From Lachnospiraceae bacterium (lineage in GTDB: Bacteria; Bacillota; Clostridia; Lachnospirales; Lachnospiraceae): a DNA stretch of 64,000 bases. The stretch is from positions 1 through 64,000 of the forward strand of contig JAGACK010000040.1 in assembly GCA_017614155.1 (NCBI GenBank), given 5' to 3'. Positions 7,761 to 16,525 of the stretch are shown piece by piece (the stretch's first letter is position 1; every line of letters begins with the position of its first letter). The notes beneath the pieces are model-generated. The model made no database searches, had not been told where the DNA came from, and was given only the letters and a program-made list of their open reading frames with translations. The position numbers and the translations under genes are program-made.

Positions 7761-9099
7761 GTGTTTTTGAGAAGAACCATCTGGCCATGAGCAGGGCAGG
7801 AGGAGCCGAAAGGAGATATGACAGCGGCTGGGCTTCCTGTACGCCTGAAAGGCCGCGCAGGTACGGCAGGATCAATAATAAGGGAATGAGCAGTATCCCC
7901 CCGCGAAGTGATGAAAGCACCGTCGCGGGGAGTTTTTTTCCGCTTGACTGCATAAGCATTTCCGTGACCATGATCATCGGCAGGAAAAGCTGAGCCAGAC
8001 ACTGAAGACGCAGTGCCCTCGTACCGATCAGAATGACCTCCGGATCGTCACGGAAGATTCTTATTATCCCATCGGAAAAGATCATGGAAACAAGTGTCAG
8101 TACGGCAAGTACGGCTTCTGCCATTATTATGGTAAAAATATAGGCCTCGCGCTGGCGCTTGAATTTTCCGGCGCCGTAGTTGAATGCGCATACCGGCTGA
8201 AATCCCTGGCCGATGCCAAGCGCGATCGCAAACAGAAAGAAAGCTACCCTGTTTACTATCGTCATCGCGGAAACACCTGCATCGGATGCGTACTGCGCGG
8301 CTTTGAAGTTAGTCAGTATCATTGCCAGGCTTCCGAGGCCCTGACGCAGAAGTGAGGGAAAGCCGGTACCGATGATATCAAAAAGCAGATCAGCCTTTAA
8401 CGTGATGTTTGAAAGCGAAAGCTTTGACTGTGTCTTTCCCGAAAGGAACATGGAAAGAAGCAGGCAGAAGCTGATGACCTGGGATATCGCGGTCGAAAGG
8501 CCGGCTCCCGCTATGCCCATGTTCATTTTGAATATGAAGAATGCATCGCCTGCGATGTTGAGTATCCCGCCTGACAACAGTCCGATCATACCCAGCTTTG
8601 CCCGTCCTTCATAGCGAAGCATGTTGTTTAATGTAAAACTCGACGAACAGAAAGGGCCGACAAGCATTATGTATTTCAGGTATGCCTTTGCATAGGGCGC
8701 GATGGTATCCGTGCTGCCGAGCAGCATGATGAGTCTGTCTTCGAAGATGAAACCGAATATCGCGACCAGCGCGCCGCATAAGAATGATGCAAAGAAACCG
8801 GTAGATGCAGCCCTGCCTGCAGCCGCCGTATCCTTTGCGCCAAGCTTCCTTGAAAGCAGGCTTCCGCCTCCCTGTCCGAACATGAAGCCAAAGGCCTGCA
8901 GTATCGACATGAAACCGAAAACCACCCCCACAGCGCCGCTTGCGGAGGTCCCCAGTCTTCCGACGAATGCAGTGTCGACAAGATTGTAGATCGTTGTGGC
9001 CATCATGCTCAGGATCGTTGGGATGGCAAGCAGCAGCACGAGCTTTTGTACCGGGACAGATGTCATCATTTTAAATTGTGCTTCGGCTTTTGTTTCCAT
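7744..9099 (-). CDS. MATE family multidrug/metabolite efflux transporter
   Basis: A polytopic membrane protein of about 451 aa with twelve predicted helices. The MATE core is clear: VPVQKLVLLLAIPTILSMM, then YNLVDTAFVGRLG in helix 1-2, and the second-half repeat FPSLLRQGLGSLAMILTN. It exports cationic or drug-like compounds using a Na+ or H+ gradient. The ATG at 9099 has no Shine-Dalgarno; a TATAAT sits 7 nt upstream, so a leaderless transcript is likely. A GTG at 9165 would add 22 residues with no better support. Confidence 0.9.
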   Translation of the reverse strand: METKAEAQFKMMTSVPVQKLVLLLAIPTILSMMATTIYNLVDTAFVGRLGTSASGAVGVVFGFMSILQAFGFMFGQGGGSLLSRKLGAKDTAAAGRAASTGFFASFLCGALVAIFGFIFEDRLIMLLGSTDTIAPYAKAYLKYIMLVGPFCSSSFTLNNMLRYEGRAKLGMIGLLSGGILNIAGDAFFIFKMNMGIAGAGLSTAISQVISFCLLLSMFLSGKTQSKLSLSNITLKADLLFDIIGTGFPSLLRQGLGSLAMILTNFKAAQYASDAGVSAMTIVNRVAFFLFAIALGIGQGFQPVCAFNYGAGKFKRQREAYIFTIIMAEAVLAVLTLVSMIFSDGIIRIFRDDPEVILIGTRALRLQCLAQLFLPMIMVTEMLMQSSGKKLPATVLSSLRGGILLIPLLLILPYLRGLSGVQEAQPLSYLLSAPPALLMARWFFSKTPKEDT

Positions 9100-9106
9100 G
9101 AAGATG

Positions 9107-9112
9107 ATTATA
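9107..9112 (-). promoter_or_regulatory. -10 box of leaderless MATE transcript
   Basis: GTGGTATAAT on the minus strand, 7 nt before the ATG of the MATE gene, with no ribosome-binding site between. Confidence 0.4.
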
Positions 9113-9244
9113 CCACAGTGTTCCAAAGAGCATTGGATCAGAGAAATGTCACCCGGTTCACTCACTTCGGCTCACGCAATTGACTGTTTGTGGTAGAATA
9201 AAGGCTGGAACGAAAAAATCAGACTGCACAGAAAGGTTGATCAT

Positions 9245-11314
9245 ATGAAAAAGAATCTTATTTCGGTCTTAATGGCAACTGTCATGGCGGCGATGCTCCT
9301 TGTGGGATGTTCCGAGACGGGGATAATCGGAAACGACGGCAAAAAGCTGCTGGGGCTGGAAGATGAAAGAGGTGAAGAAGATGATGAAACAGAAGCAGCC
9401 TCTTTGGAATTCTGGAGCGAGGATTCAAAAGCTGCGGCGTCGATAAAGGATTATGTCGAAAGGGTCACGGATGAGGACTCAGAGTCTTTCATCCCGGCTG
9501 AGGACAGGATCGCTGTGTTTGATCTCGACGGGACCATCATCGGCGAGCTTTATCCTTCGTACTTTGAGTATATGATGTTCATCAACAGGGTGCTCTATGA
9601 TGAGACATATGATGCGCCGGATGATATGGCTGATTTTGCAAAGGCTCTTGAAGAGGGCATAGAGACAGGCAACATGCCAAAGAACCTGGATGCGCTCGAG
9701 GGTAAATATTCGGGACAGGCCTATGCCGGCATGACTGTAGATGAACTGAAATCCTACACGAAGGATTTCATGAAGAGCAGGGCGGAGGGCTTTGACAACC
9801 TCACGAGAGGAGAGGCTTTCTACAAGCCGATGGTATCCCTGGTAAAATATCTTGACGCCAATGATTTTGAGTGCTATATCGTCAGCGGTTCCAATCGTAC
9901 CATCTGCCGGGCGCTCATAGAGGATGTGCTTCCGATCCCCGCAAACAGAGTCATCGGCACGAGCTATTCCATTGCCGCAACGGGACAGGGGGATGATGAC
10001 GGTCTTTATTATCAGTATCAGCCTGATGACGAGCTGATCCTTGGAGATGATGTGATAATACAAACGATGAAGATGAACAAGGTCAGCGAGATCGCGCTCG
10101 AGATCGGAAAGACACCGGTACTTGCATTCGGCAACAGCACGGGGGATCTTTCCATGTGCCAGTATACGATAAATAATAAGAAATACGAGGCAAAGGCCTA
10201 TATGGTGCTGTGCGATGATTTTGAAAGAGAGTACGGCAATATGAATAAAGTCGAGCCTCTGGTTGAATACTGTGAAAGCCACAAGGGCATGGAGACCATA
10301 TCCATGGCCATGGATTTTGCCACGATCTACGGGGACGATGTGAAGCCGGATCCCGAAAGGGAAAACAAGGTGTTTGACATGAAGCTGCCTGAAGAGGTCG
10401 CGGACATTGCAGTGGTCGAAAGCAGGAAAAACGGATTTATAGTCAGCGAAAAGGAGGCAAAGGAAGCAGGCTTCGGCGGACATGCCTTTTCGGTGTACGC
10501 ATATGAAGAACCCTCTGATTACGCAGGCGGCATGTCCATCAAGGTCGGTGAGATAAAAGGCGGGGACAAGACATTCTATGATATCGTGATGGAATATCCT
10601 TCAGATGTCCAGTTTGATTATTCCAAAAATGATGAGATGCCGGAGAACTATGAAAGGCTCTACAGAGGAGCTGAGGATATCGTAAAGGGCATCACCCCGA
10701 AGGGCAAGGGAGAGTTTATATGGGGCGCAGGCTGCAAAGGCGAGGACATGTATGATGATGTGATCGCAAAGTATGTCGAGGCCGTTGACGGAGAATGGAA
10801 CAGTGCAAAGCTTGAAGAAGAAGATATGAGCCCGGGATATTTTCAGAAAAACCGCGAAGAAGGACACAAGGTCATGGATGAGGTCGGCTTCGCTTATAAG
10901 GATGTCAACTCGGACGGAGTGGATGAACTCCTGATAGGCGTGATAGAGGACGGAGAGATGAAGGGAACCGTGTATGACATCTATACCATGGTCGACAGGG
11001 AGCCTGCCCATGTTGTGAGCGGAACCGCAAGGGACAGGTACTATGCCCTTGAAAACGGGATGATAGTAAATATTGCATCGAAGGGCGCGGAAGAGACAGA
11101 CTATATAACCTATGACATAGAACCGAATACCACCGACCTGTGCCAGCAGCTCGCACTGAAGGTGGACGGATACGAGAACAGGGAGAAGCCGTGGTTTGCA
11201 TCCTTCGGGATCGATTCCAAATGGGAAAACATAACCGAAAAGGAATTCGATGATTATATGTCGAGGATAGAATGCATCCGGTTCGACTTCACCCCTCTTT
11301 CCGATGTTTCGTAG
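9245..11314 (+). CDS. Lipoprotein with HAD-superfamily phosphatase domain and large C-terminal region
   Basis: A 689 aa exported protein. Lipobox LLVGC puts the lipidated Cys at residue 22. The HAD domain (about 85-340) shows the nucleophile motif VFDLDGT (Asp93/Asp95), a Ser motif (VSGSNRT) and the metal motif FGNSTGD, all intact, so phosphatase activity outside the membrane is plausible. The remaining ~340 residues are Asp/Glu rich; near residue 545 a DVNSDGVDELLIG segment resembles the calcium-loop/FG-GAP-like repeats of clostridial surface proteins. Extended -10 TGGTAGAAT lies at 9191-9199. The C-terminal role is unknown. Confidence 0.8.
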   Translation: MKKNLISVLMATVMAAMLLVGCSETGIIGNDGKKLLGLEDERGEEDDETEAASLEFWSEDSKAAASIKDYVERVTDEDSESFIPAEDRIAVFDLDGTIIGELYPSYFEYMMFINRVLYDETYDAPDDMADFAKALEEGIETGNMPKNLDALEGKYSGQAYAGMTVDELKSYTKDFMKSRAEGFDNLTRGEAFYKPMVSLVKYLDANDFECYIVSGSNRTICRALIEDVLPIPANRVIGTSYSIAATGQGDDDGLYYQYQPDDELILGDDVIIQTMKMNKVSEIALEIGKTPVLAFGNSTGDLSMCQYTINNKKYEAKAYMVLCDDFEREYGNMNKVEPLVEYCESHKGMETISMAMDFATIYGDDVKPDPERENKVFDMKLPEEVADIAVVESRKNGFIVSEKEAKEAGFGGHAFSVYAYEEPSDYAGGMSIKVGEIKGGDKTFYDIVMEYPSDVQFDYSKNDEMPENYERLYRGAEDIVKGITPKGKGEFIWGAGCKGEDMYDDVIAKYVEAVDGEWNSAKLEEEDMSPGYFQKNREEGHKVMDEVGFAYKDVNSDGVDELLIGVIEDGEMKGTVYDIYTMVDREPAHVVSGTARDRYYALENGMIVNIASKGAEETDYITYDIEPNTTDLCQQLALKVDGYENREKPWFASFGIDSKWENITEKEFDDYMSRIECIRFDFTPLSDVS

Positions 11315-11329
11315 ACGGCAGGGGCCGGA

Positions 11330-12829
11330 TCAGCTGATCCTGTAACTGCTGTCAGAAAGATCGGCATTTAATGTGATGCTGTGATCTCCTGCAGTCCTTG
11401 TCATGACAAGCCTGCTTCCTGATGATGATATGTCGAGCCGGCTTCCCGGACCGAAGGCAGGATGCGTATTCCTGAGGCGCAGGAGATCGAGTTGTCCTTT
11501 TACCACATCCTTTTTCAGTGCTTCCTCAACATCTTTTACGGAAAGGTTTGAGCGGTTGATCTCCTTGTGACCGCCCGGGCCTGCAAGTTCGACTGCTTTG
11601 TAGTCGTTTTTTCCGCCAAACAGATCCAGATACCATACCTGCGGCTTGCCGGGCATGAACATCTGAATCGCTCTGGCAAGCAGCATTTTAGCGTCATTTT
11701 CTCCGAGCGCGCTGTAGTATGCAGCGTTTACCTGATAATACATATTCTTTTTTCCGTGGAGATCCTTCACGTAACCGCCTCTGGATACAATGGTCTCTAT
11801 CAGTTCGTCGATCTGACTGTCGGAGAGCAGGCCCTTTAAGTCGAGCACCGGTATACCGTCGTGGCAGCCGAGCATGTTCACGGTCCTGATCCCTTTTTCA
11901 GACAGCTCTTCTGCCCATGCGACCAGGGGAGAGGGGTCTTTTTTTTCGATGCAGTGAATGAGGAGTCCCGGCAGGAAGAAATCATAGGTCATGTAGCCCT
12001 TTGATGAGATCTTTTCGTATATCTTTTCGCTGTAGGATGCATGGATCTCAGGGAGTAATAAAAGATCGTTTTTTGAGGCGATATCGCCCACGCGGGAAAG
12101 CACATCCCAGGTTTCGGGCTCATTCAGGAAATTTTTGCGGCCGGGTGCTTTGGGAGCGTAGGCAAAGGCATCGAGCCTGATGATCTTTGCTCCGTATCCT
12201 GCAAGCCTTTCAAGAGTCTCCCGGTAAAAATCCCAGACCAGGGGAGAATTGATATCAAGGTCCATCTGTCCGAGATACCTGATCTTTCCGTCGGGGAGTT
12301 CCTTTATCTCCTGATAAAAGGTATTCCAGTACGGTTTTTTTGTTCCGTCGGGCATCTGCACCATGAGCAGGGGAAGCCCCGGTTTTCTGAAAAACATGTC
12401 CTTTATGTATTCATCGTCCGGTCTGATATAGCCCTCATCCGTTAACGAGCCGTAACCGTCCCAGAATCTGTTCCAGTCAATGAAGAAATCAGCATATATC
12501 GATCTGTCCCCGTTCTTTAAAAGATCCTGAAACTGGGGGGAAAGGGTGGAGGCATGGTTCAGGATGAGATCAAGTTTCATGTCTATCCCGAGATCTGAGA
12601 GCGCATCGAGATCAGAGGCAGAAGCATAGTCCTCATTCAGATCATAATCGATCACGGAAAAGCCCCTGTCCAGGTCTGAGTGGTAGATGCTCGGGAGGAT
12701 GTAAAATGACGAAAAGGTATCCTTTAATTCATCCTTCTTTAATATGTTTATCATTTCCGAAAGTCTTCCGCCGCAGCTGTCAGGGTAGGCGTTCAGCATG
12801 GGACGGTCATCAGTTAATGTTTTTTTCAT
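11330..12829 (-). CDS. GH13 subfamily 18 glycoside phosphorylase (sucrose or sucrose-6F-phosphate phosphorylase type)
   Basis: A 499 aa alpha-amylase-superfamily enzyme. It opens LNAYPDSCGG (GH13_18 hallmark), with the nucleophile region IIRLDAFAYA, the acid/base region LLLPEIH and the transition-state stabiliser LGCHDGIPVLDL. Such enzymes split sucrose, sucrose-6F-phosphate or glucosylglycerate-type compounds with phosphate, giving glucose 1-phosphate and saving ATP. RLDAFAYA is more like the phosphorylases acting on phosphorylated or unusual acceptors than like classical sucrose phosphorylase (RLDAVGYG); this is from memory. It follows the P-loop kinase gene in a divergent arm of the LacI regulon. 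Confidence 0.8.
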   Translation of the reverse strand: MKKTLTDDRPMLNAYPDSCGGRLSEMINILKKDELKDTFSSFYILPSIYHSDLDRGFSVIDYDLNEDYASASDLDALSDLGIDMKLDLILNHASTLSPQFQDLLKNGDRSIYADFFIDWNRFWDGYGSLTDEGYIRPDDEYIKDMFFRKPGLPLLMVQMPDGTKKPYWNTFYQEIKELPDGKIRYLGQMDLDINSPLVWDFYRETLERLAGYGAKIIRLDAFAYAPKAPGRKNFLNEPETWDVLSRVGDIASKNDLLLLPEIHASYSEKIYEKISSKGYMTYDFFLPGLLIHCIEKKDPSPLVAWAEELSEKGIRTVNMLGCHDGIPVLDLKGLLSDSQIDELIETIVSRGGYVKDLHGKKNMYYQVNAAYYSALGENDAKMLLARAIQMFMPGKPQVWYLDLFGGKNDYKAVELAGPGGHKEINRSNLSVKDVEEALKKDVVKGQLDLLRLRNTHPAFGPGSRLDISSSGSRLVMTRTAGDHSITLNADLSDSSYRIS

Positions 12830-12863
12830 TCAAGATACTCCTTTTTTCAGGGCCGCAGCCGTA

Positions 12864-13808
12864 TCAGACTACGGCGTTGTTTGCGACGGTGATCTTTGCC
12901 CTGCAGGCTGAAGATGTGATCAGTTCCTGCTCCAGAGAGAGGACCAGAGCCGTAAACGGTGAGTCGATATTATCATCGCGGTTTCTTCTGAGTCTGTTTT
13001 TCAGTGTTTCTTCAGGCGTACTCTGAAGAAGTATGGGGATATCGATATGTGTCAGAAAAGGGCTGAGTCCGTGTGTCCATTCAAGTATGAGGACATGTAT
13101 ATCCGAAAGATCGGCTGCATCATACCACAGCGAATGGTCATCCCTTCCCAGCCTGCGAAAGCAGAGCCTGTCTGCGCCGTCAAGAAAAGCGGATAATGTC
13201 TGATCTGCTTCTTCAAACCTGAGTTCCCGGTCTGTTCCAAGATAACCCTTTAGGGCGTCTGTCCCGCCGGACAGATAGGTTTTGAACCATTCGGCCTCAT
13301 CCTGATGGACAGGGTCGGCATCTGTCCCGTTTTCCTGCCATTTTTGCAGAAGTTTTCTGTCATCGGCAGATGCAGTCCTGCTTTCAGCCAGCGCTCTGAC
13401 ACCGCCTTCCCTGAAGACAGCCAGTCTTTCTGAGTCATTTAGCGCGGGAAACCTGCGCGGATAATGGTCGCCGCTCATTACCAGGCTTTTTATGCCGACG
13501 GATCCAAGCATATAGGAAAGGACATGAGCAACCCCGCTTTTTCCGACACCGGATCCTCCGCAGACGGAAACGACGGCACGGGCGTATTTATTATGTGAGA
13601 CAGTATCAATTAGTTCCTTCAGGAGTGCGGGATAGATAACGGACGCTTTTTGAACATGGCCGTCCGCTATCCGGATCGTATCATCCGGAGAGATCCCTGT
13701 CCGGATGACATCGGGGATCCCGGTGGGGACGGGGCGTTCTGCCGCGTCTATCAGAGATTGACATACAGTTTTTGAGTTGTCAGGAATCCTGTTGTAGCTT
13801 TCATTCAT
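12864..13808 (-). CDS. P-loop kinase of the uridine kinase/phosphoribulokinase-like group
   Basis: A 314 aa protein. Walker A GGSGVGKS lies at residues 84-91, followed by a SGDHYPRR motif resembling the substrate-binding Asp loop of uridine kinase-like enzymes, and a later ILEWTHG that replaces the usual EG(x)HAL motif. The N-terminal ~80 residues are unassigned. The substrate is not evident; the position upstream of a GH13_18 phosphorylase in a sugar regulon suggests phosphorylation of the imported sugar or of a product. The ATG at 13808 has GAGG 5 nt upstream and is chosen over a longer frame to 13865, which would run through the operator. Confidence 0.7.
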   Translation of the reverse strand: MNESYNRIPDNSKTVCQSLIDAAERPVPTGIPDVIRTGISPDDTIRIADGHVQKASVIYPALLKELIDTVSHNKYARAVVSVCGGSGVGKSGVAHVLSYMLGSVGIKSLVMSGDHYPRRFPALNDSERLAVFREGGVRALAESRTASADDRKLLQKWQENGTDADPVHQDEAEWFKTYLSGGTDALKGYLGTDRELRFEEADQTLSAFLDGADRLCFRRLGRDDHSLWYDAADLSDIHVLILEWTHGLSPFLTHIDIPILLQSTPEETLKNRLRRNRDDNIDSPFTALVLSLEQELITSSACRAKITVANNAVV

Positions 13809-13847
13809 TATAAAACCTCGCAAAGAATAAGTTACTGATTCGGAATC

Positions 13848-13876
13848 TTGACAACTTATGCGCATAAGTGATACCT
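13848..13876 (+). promoter_or_regulatory. Promoter of the LacI-type regulator gene, spacer occupied by operator
   Basis: TTGACA at 13848-13853 is followed by a 17-nt spacer and a weak -10 (ATACCT, 13871-13876). The spacer is almost exactly the palindromic operator 13854-13869, which implies autorepression. Confidence 0.55.
13854..13869. promoter_or_regulatory. LacI-family operator (copy 1)
   Basis: Perfect 16-bp palindrome ACTTATGCGCATAAGT centred on a CG step, typical of LacI/GalR sites. The same core recurs at 15046-15065 in front of the transporter operon, so the regulator encoded at 13927 probably controls both directions. Confidence 0.85.
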
Positions 13877-13883
13877 TGAGTTA

Positions 13884-13912
13884 AAGATACTACACAAAAA
13901 TGTATTTGTAAA
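13884..13912 (-). promoter_or_regulatory. Promoter of the kinase-phosphorylase operon
   Basis: On the minus strand TTTACA (13912-13907), 17-nt spacer, TATCTT (13889-13884). The start point is just upstream of the operator at 13854-13869, so bound repressor would block the transcript. Confidence 0.5.
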
Positions 13913-13926
13913 GAGGTACCTGCATA

Positions 13927-14961
13927 ATGATAACCATCAAGGAAATAGCGGCCCGGCTCAATATGTCTACAACAACGGTCTCGAACGTGATCCACGGCAA
14001 GGATGGAGAGGTGTCGGAAGAGACCAGGAAAACCGTGGAGGAATTTCTCAGAAAAGTGGACTATGTCCCGAATATCAGCGCGAGGAACCTGGCACAGAAC
14101 GAATCAAAGATTATCGGGGTTGCGCTGAAAGCCAGGGAAGATAAATATGAGAATCTGATCGTGGACCCGTTTGTATCCGAACTCATCGGGGGTATTGAAG
14201 AGACAGTAAGAAATGCGGGTTACTTCATGATGATATATATATCGAGGGATACGGAAAAGATCATGCGGTACGTATCCGGCTGGAATGTTGACGGACTGAT
14301 ACTTTTCGGGATGCTCGATGATGATGGGATCCGGGTGAGCACCAGGTACAAAAAACCCATTGTGTGCGTGGATACATACAGTATCGAAGGGCTGAAGCAT
14401 TTCACCAATGTAGGGCTCGATGACGAAAAGGGAACCTATGACATGGTGAAATACATGACAGACCAGGGACATCGCAGGATAGCCTTTCTTTCTGATAATA
14501 AAAAAGGAGTGGACCTTGCAAGGCTTACCGGCTACAAAAGAGCACTGAAAGAGACGGGGGCAGAGTTTCATGAAGAAGATTTTCTGCAGATAAAGCCGGC
14601 GGCGGATGAGATAGAAGCCAGTCTTGAGGAAATGTGCACGAGAGCGCTGAAATATACGGCGATCATGTGCGTTTCCGATCTGTATGCCGTTACGATGATG
14701 TCGGCTCTGATGGACAGGGGCATCCGCATACCGGAGGGCATATCTGTAGCCGGATTTGATGATAACCTGCTGGGAAGCCTGTACCGTCCGGCACTCACTA
14801 CGGTCCATCAGGATGTGAAGAAAAAGGGCGTGGTCGCTGCCGAAACACTGCTGAGACGTCTGAAAGGCGAAGAGACCGAAAGACAGATCATACTTCCGAC
14901 AAGGCTCGTCATCAGAGACTCTGTCACAAAGCCGAGAAAGCTTGCTCTGGCGGGACTTTGA
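13927..14961 (+). CDS. LacI/GalR family transcriptional regulator
   Basis: A 344 aa repressor. The N-terminal helix-turn-helix and hinge read TIKEIAARLNMSTTTVSNVIHG, and the periplasmic-binding-protein-like sugar domain follows (IIGVAL..., DGLILFGM, GHRRIAFLS, ISVAGFDD). Ribosome site AAAGAGG precedes the ATG. Two matching palindromes, one in its own promoter and one before the transporter operon, are the likely binding sites. The inducer is probably the imported sugar or its phosphate. Confidence 0.9.
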   Translation: MITIKEIAARLNMSTTTVSNVIHGKDGEVSEETRKTVEEFLRKVDYVPNISARNLAQNESKIIGVALKAREDKYENLIVDPFVSELIGGIEETVRNAGYFMMIYISRDTEKIMRYVSGWNVDGLILFGMLDDDGIRVSTRYKKPIVCVDTYSIEGLKHFTNVGLDDEKGTYDMVKYMTDQGHRRIAFLSDNKKGVDLARLTGYKRALKETGAEFHEEDFLQIKPAADEIEASLEEMCTRALKYTAIMCVSDLYAVTMMSALMDRGIRIPEGISVAGFDDNLLGSLYRPALTTVHQDVKKKGVVAAETLLRRLKGEETERQIILPTRLVIRDSVTKPRKLALAGL

Positions 14962-15004
14962 GGCTCTCGCACAAAAGAATTTCCGAAAAAACAAAAAAAG
15001 GGAC

Positions 15005-15033
15005 TTGATTTAAAAGTACAGCTGTGTTAAAGT
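15005..15033 (+). promoter_or_regulatory. Promoter of the sugar ABC transporter operon
   Basis: TTGATT (15005-15010), 17-nt spacer, TAAAGT (15028-15033). The operator copy 2 starts about 6 nt after the expected start point. Confidence 0.5.
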
Positions 15034-15045
15034 TTGTTTCAACAA

Positions 15046-15065
15046 CAACTTATGCGCATAAGTTG
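15046..15065. promoter_or_regulatory. LacI-family operator (copy 2)
   Basis: Perfect 20-bp palindrome with the same ACTTATGCGCATAAGT core as copy 1. It lies in the early transcribed region of the transporter operon, a position suited to repression by blocking polymerase. Confidence 0.85.
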
Positions 15066-15167
15066 CTGAAACAGACAGACATTTCACGGTGCGGTTGTGT
15101 ATATTGCACAAAAAAAGCACAAGGAACCACAAAAAACACAAGGGATCACAAAAAAAGGAGAAGAGAA

Positions 15168-16445
15168 ATGAAGAAAAAACTGTTATCGATCATTTTAGCA
15201 GGAACGATGGCGATCGCGCTCACAGCATGCGGCGGCGCACAGGCAGCCGGTACGGATGCCGGAGCATCAAACAGCGGGGATGCATCAGCTGAGGTCAGGC
15301 TCCTCAACGGAAAGCCCGAGATCGATGCCCAGCTTCAGGAACTGGCAAAGACCTACAAGGAAGAGACAGGAAATACCCTTACTGTCGAGACCATCGGCGG
15401 TGACACAAATGCGGCAGACGAACTCAAGAAAATGTATCAGGCGGACAATATGCCCGACATCTTCGTTATAGAAGCAAACCAGGCGGCAACCTGGGATGGG
15501 ATGCTCGCAGATCTTGCAGGTGAAGAGTGGACGAACAAGACAGGATTTGAACTTACGGATAAATCAATGGGTACGATAGGATTCCCCTATACGGTAGAAG
15601 CTACTGCTCTCGGATATAACGCGGATGTCCTCAAGAAGGCCGGTATCGATCCTGCAACACTTACAAGCCCTGCTGCCTACAAAGAGGTTTTTGAGACTCT
15701 CGATTCAAAGAAGGATGAGCTTGGCATCACCGCAGTGCTCGGCTGGTGCGCAGAGCCTGCAAACCTTGGATGGTCATCAGGAACTCATGTATTTGCACAG
15801 TACCTCGATGCCGGACTGAAGGCTGATGATACCACATATCTTGACCTGCTCAATGACGGCGGAAAGATCGATGAAAAGAGGATGCATGATTTTGCTGAAT
15901 TTGTCGGAATGATGAATCAGTATTCCGATCCGGCTCTTCTCGTTGACGGAACATATGACCAGCAGGTCGCAGGCTTCAAGGAAGGCAAATACGCTTTCAT
16001 CACACAGGGAAACTGGTGTGTAACTTCTCCTGATGATGTGAATTTTGAGTGCGGCTTTGCACCCTACGCTTTTGAGGACGGGATCAACACTATCATAGCA
16101 GGACCGCCCAGCTACTGGGTTGCATACAGCAAGGGCAATGTGGCAGGTGCAAAGGCATTCTTCAACTGGTGCGCAGGAAGCGTAGCTCAGGACATCCTTG
16201 TGAATGAAGCCGGACTGGTATCTCCCTTTGATGATTGCAAATTTGAAGCTGTCAATCCTTTCTACAAGAGCATGAAGAGCTATATCGACTCAGGCAACTA
16301 TTCCGGATGGCACACGATGCTCAAAAAGGACGGACTTCAGAATGTGACCTGCCAGGTGTTTGCAGATTATGCACAGGGCAAGCTTGACGCAGATTCATTC
16401 ACCAGCACGATGGCACAGGTTATCCAGTCGTACTACGCAAACTGA
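15168..16445 (+). CDS. Sugar ABC transporter substrate-binding lipoprotein
   Basis: A 425 aa family 1 solute-binding protein. Signal peptide with lipobox ALTAC gives the lipidated Cys near residue 21; a short Gly/Ala/Ser linker follows and then the two-lobed binding domain (DELKKMYQADNMPDIFVIE, GFPYTVEATALGYN). The ATG at 15168 has AAGGAG 7 nt upstream; the longer frame from 15024 would include the operator. It is the first gene of the LacI-controlled importer operon. Substrate is probably a glucose-containing disaccharide or small glycoside, judged from the phosphorylase in the regulon. Confidence 0.9.
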   Translation: MKKKLLSIILAGTMAIALTACGGAQAAGTDAGASNSGDASAEVRLLNGKPEIDAQLQELAKTYKEETGNTLTVETIGGDTNAADELKKMYQADNMPDIFVIEANQAATWDGMLADLAGEEWTNKTGFELTDKSMGTIGFPYTVEATALGYNADVLKKAGIDPATLTSPAAYKEVFETLDSKKDELGITAVLGWCAEPANLGWSSGTHVFAQYLDAGLKADDTTYLDLLNDGGKIDEKRMHDFAEFVGMMNQYSDPALLVDGTYDQQVAGFKEGKYAFITQGNWCVTSPDDVNFECGFAPYAFEDGINTIIAGPPSYWVAYSKGNVAGAKAFFNWCAGSVAQDILVNEAGLVSPFDDCKFEAVNPFYKSMKSYIDSGNYSGWHTMLKKDGLQNVTCQVFADYAQGKLDADSFTSTMAQVIQSYYAN

Positions 16446-16467
16446 GGATAATAAAAACATTCAGGGC

Positions 16468-16504
16468 TTTGGGGACGGGGTCGGATTTATCCACCGTCCC
16501 CAAA
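16468..16504 (+). terminator. Stable intercistronic hairpin between binding-protein and permease genes
   Basis: Perfect 11-bp stem (TTTGGGGACGG / CCGTCCCCAAA) with a 15-nt loop and no T run. Such hairpins protect the upstream mRNA or partly stop polymerase, giving more binding protein than permease. Confidence 0.7.
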
Positions 16505-16525
16505 ATGTAAAGAAAGGAGAAGGAT

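Noticed and set aside
9479..10483. 334-codon frame antisense to the HAD lipoprotein
   Set aside because: Shadow of the real gene; no ribosome site, domain or signal sequence.
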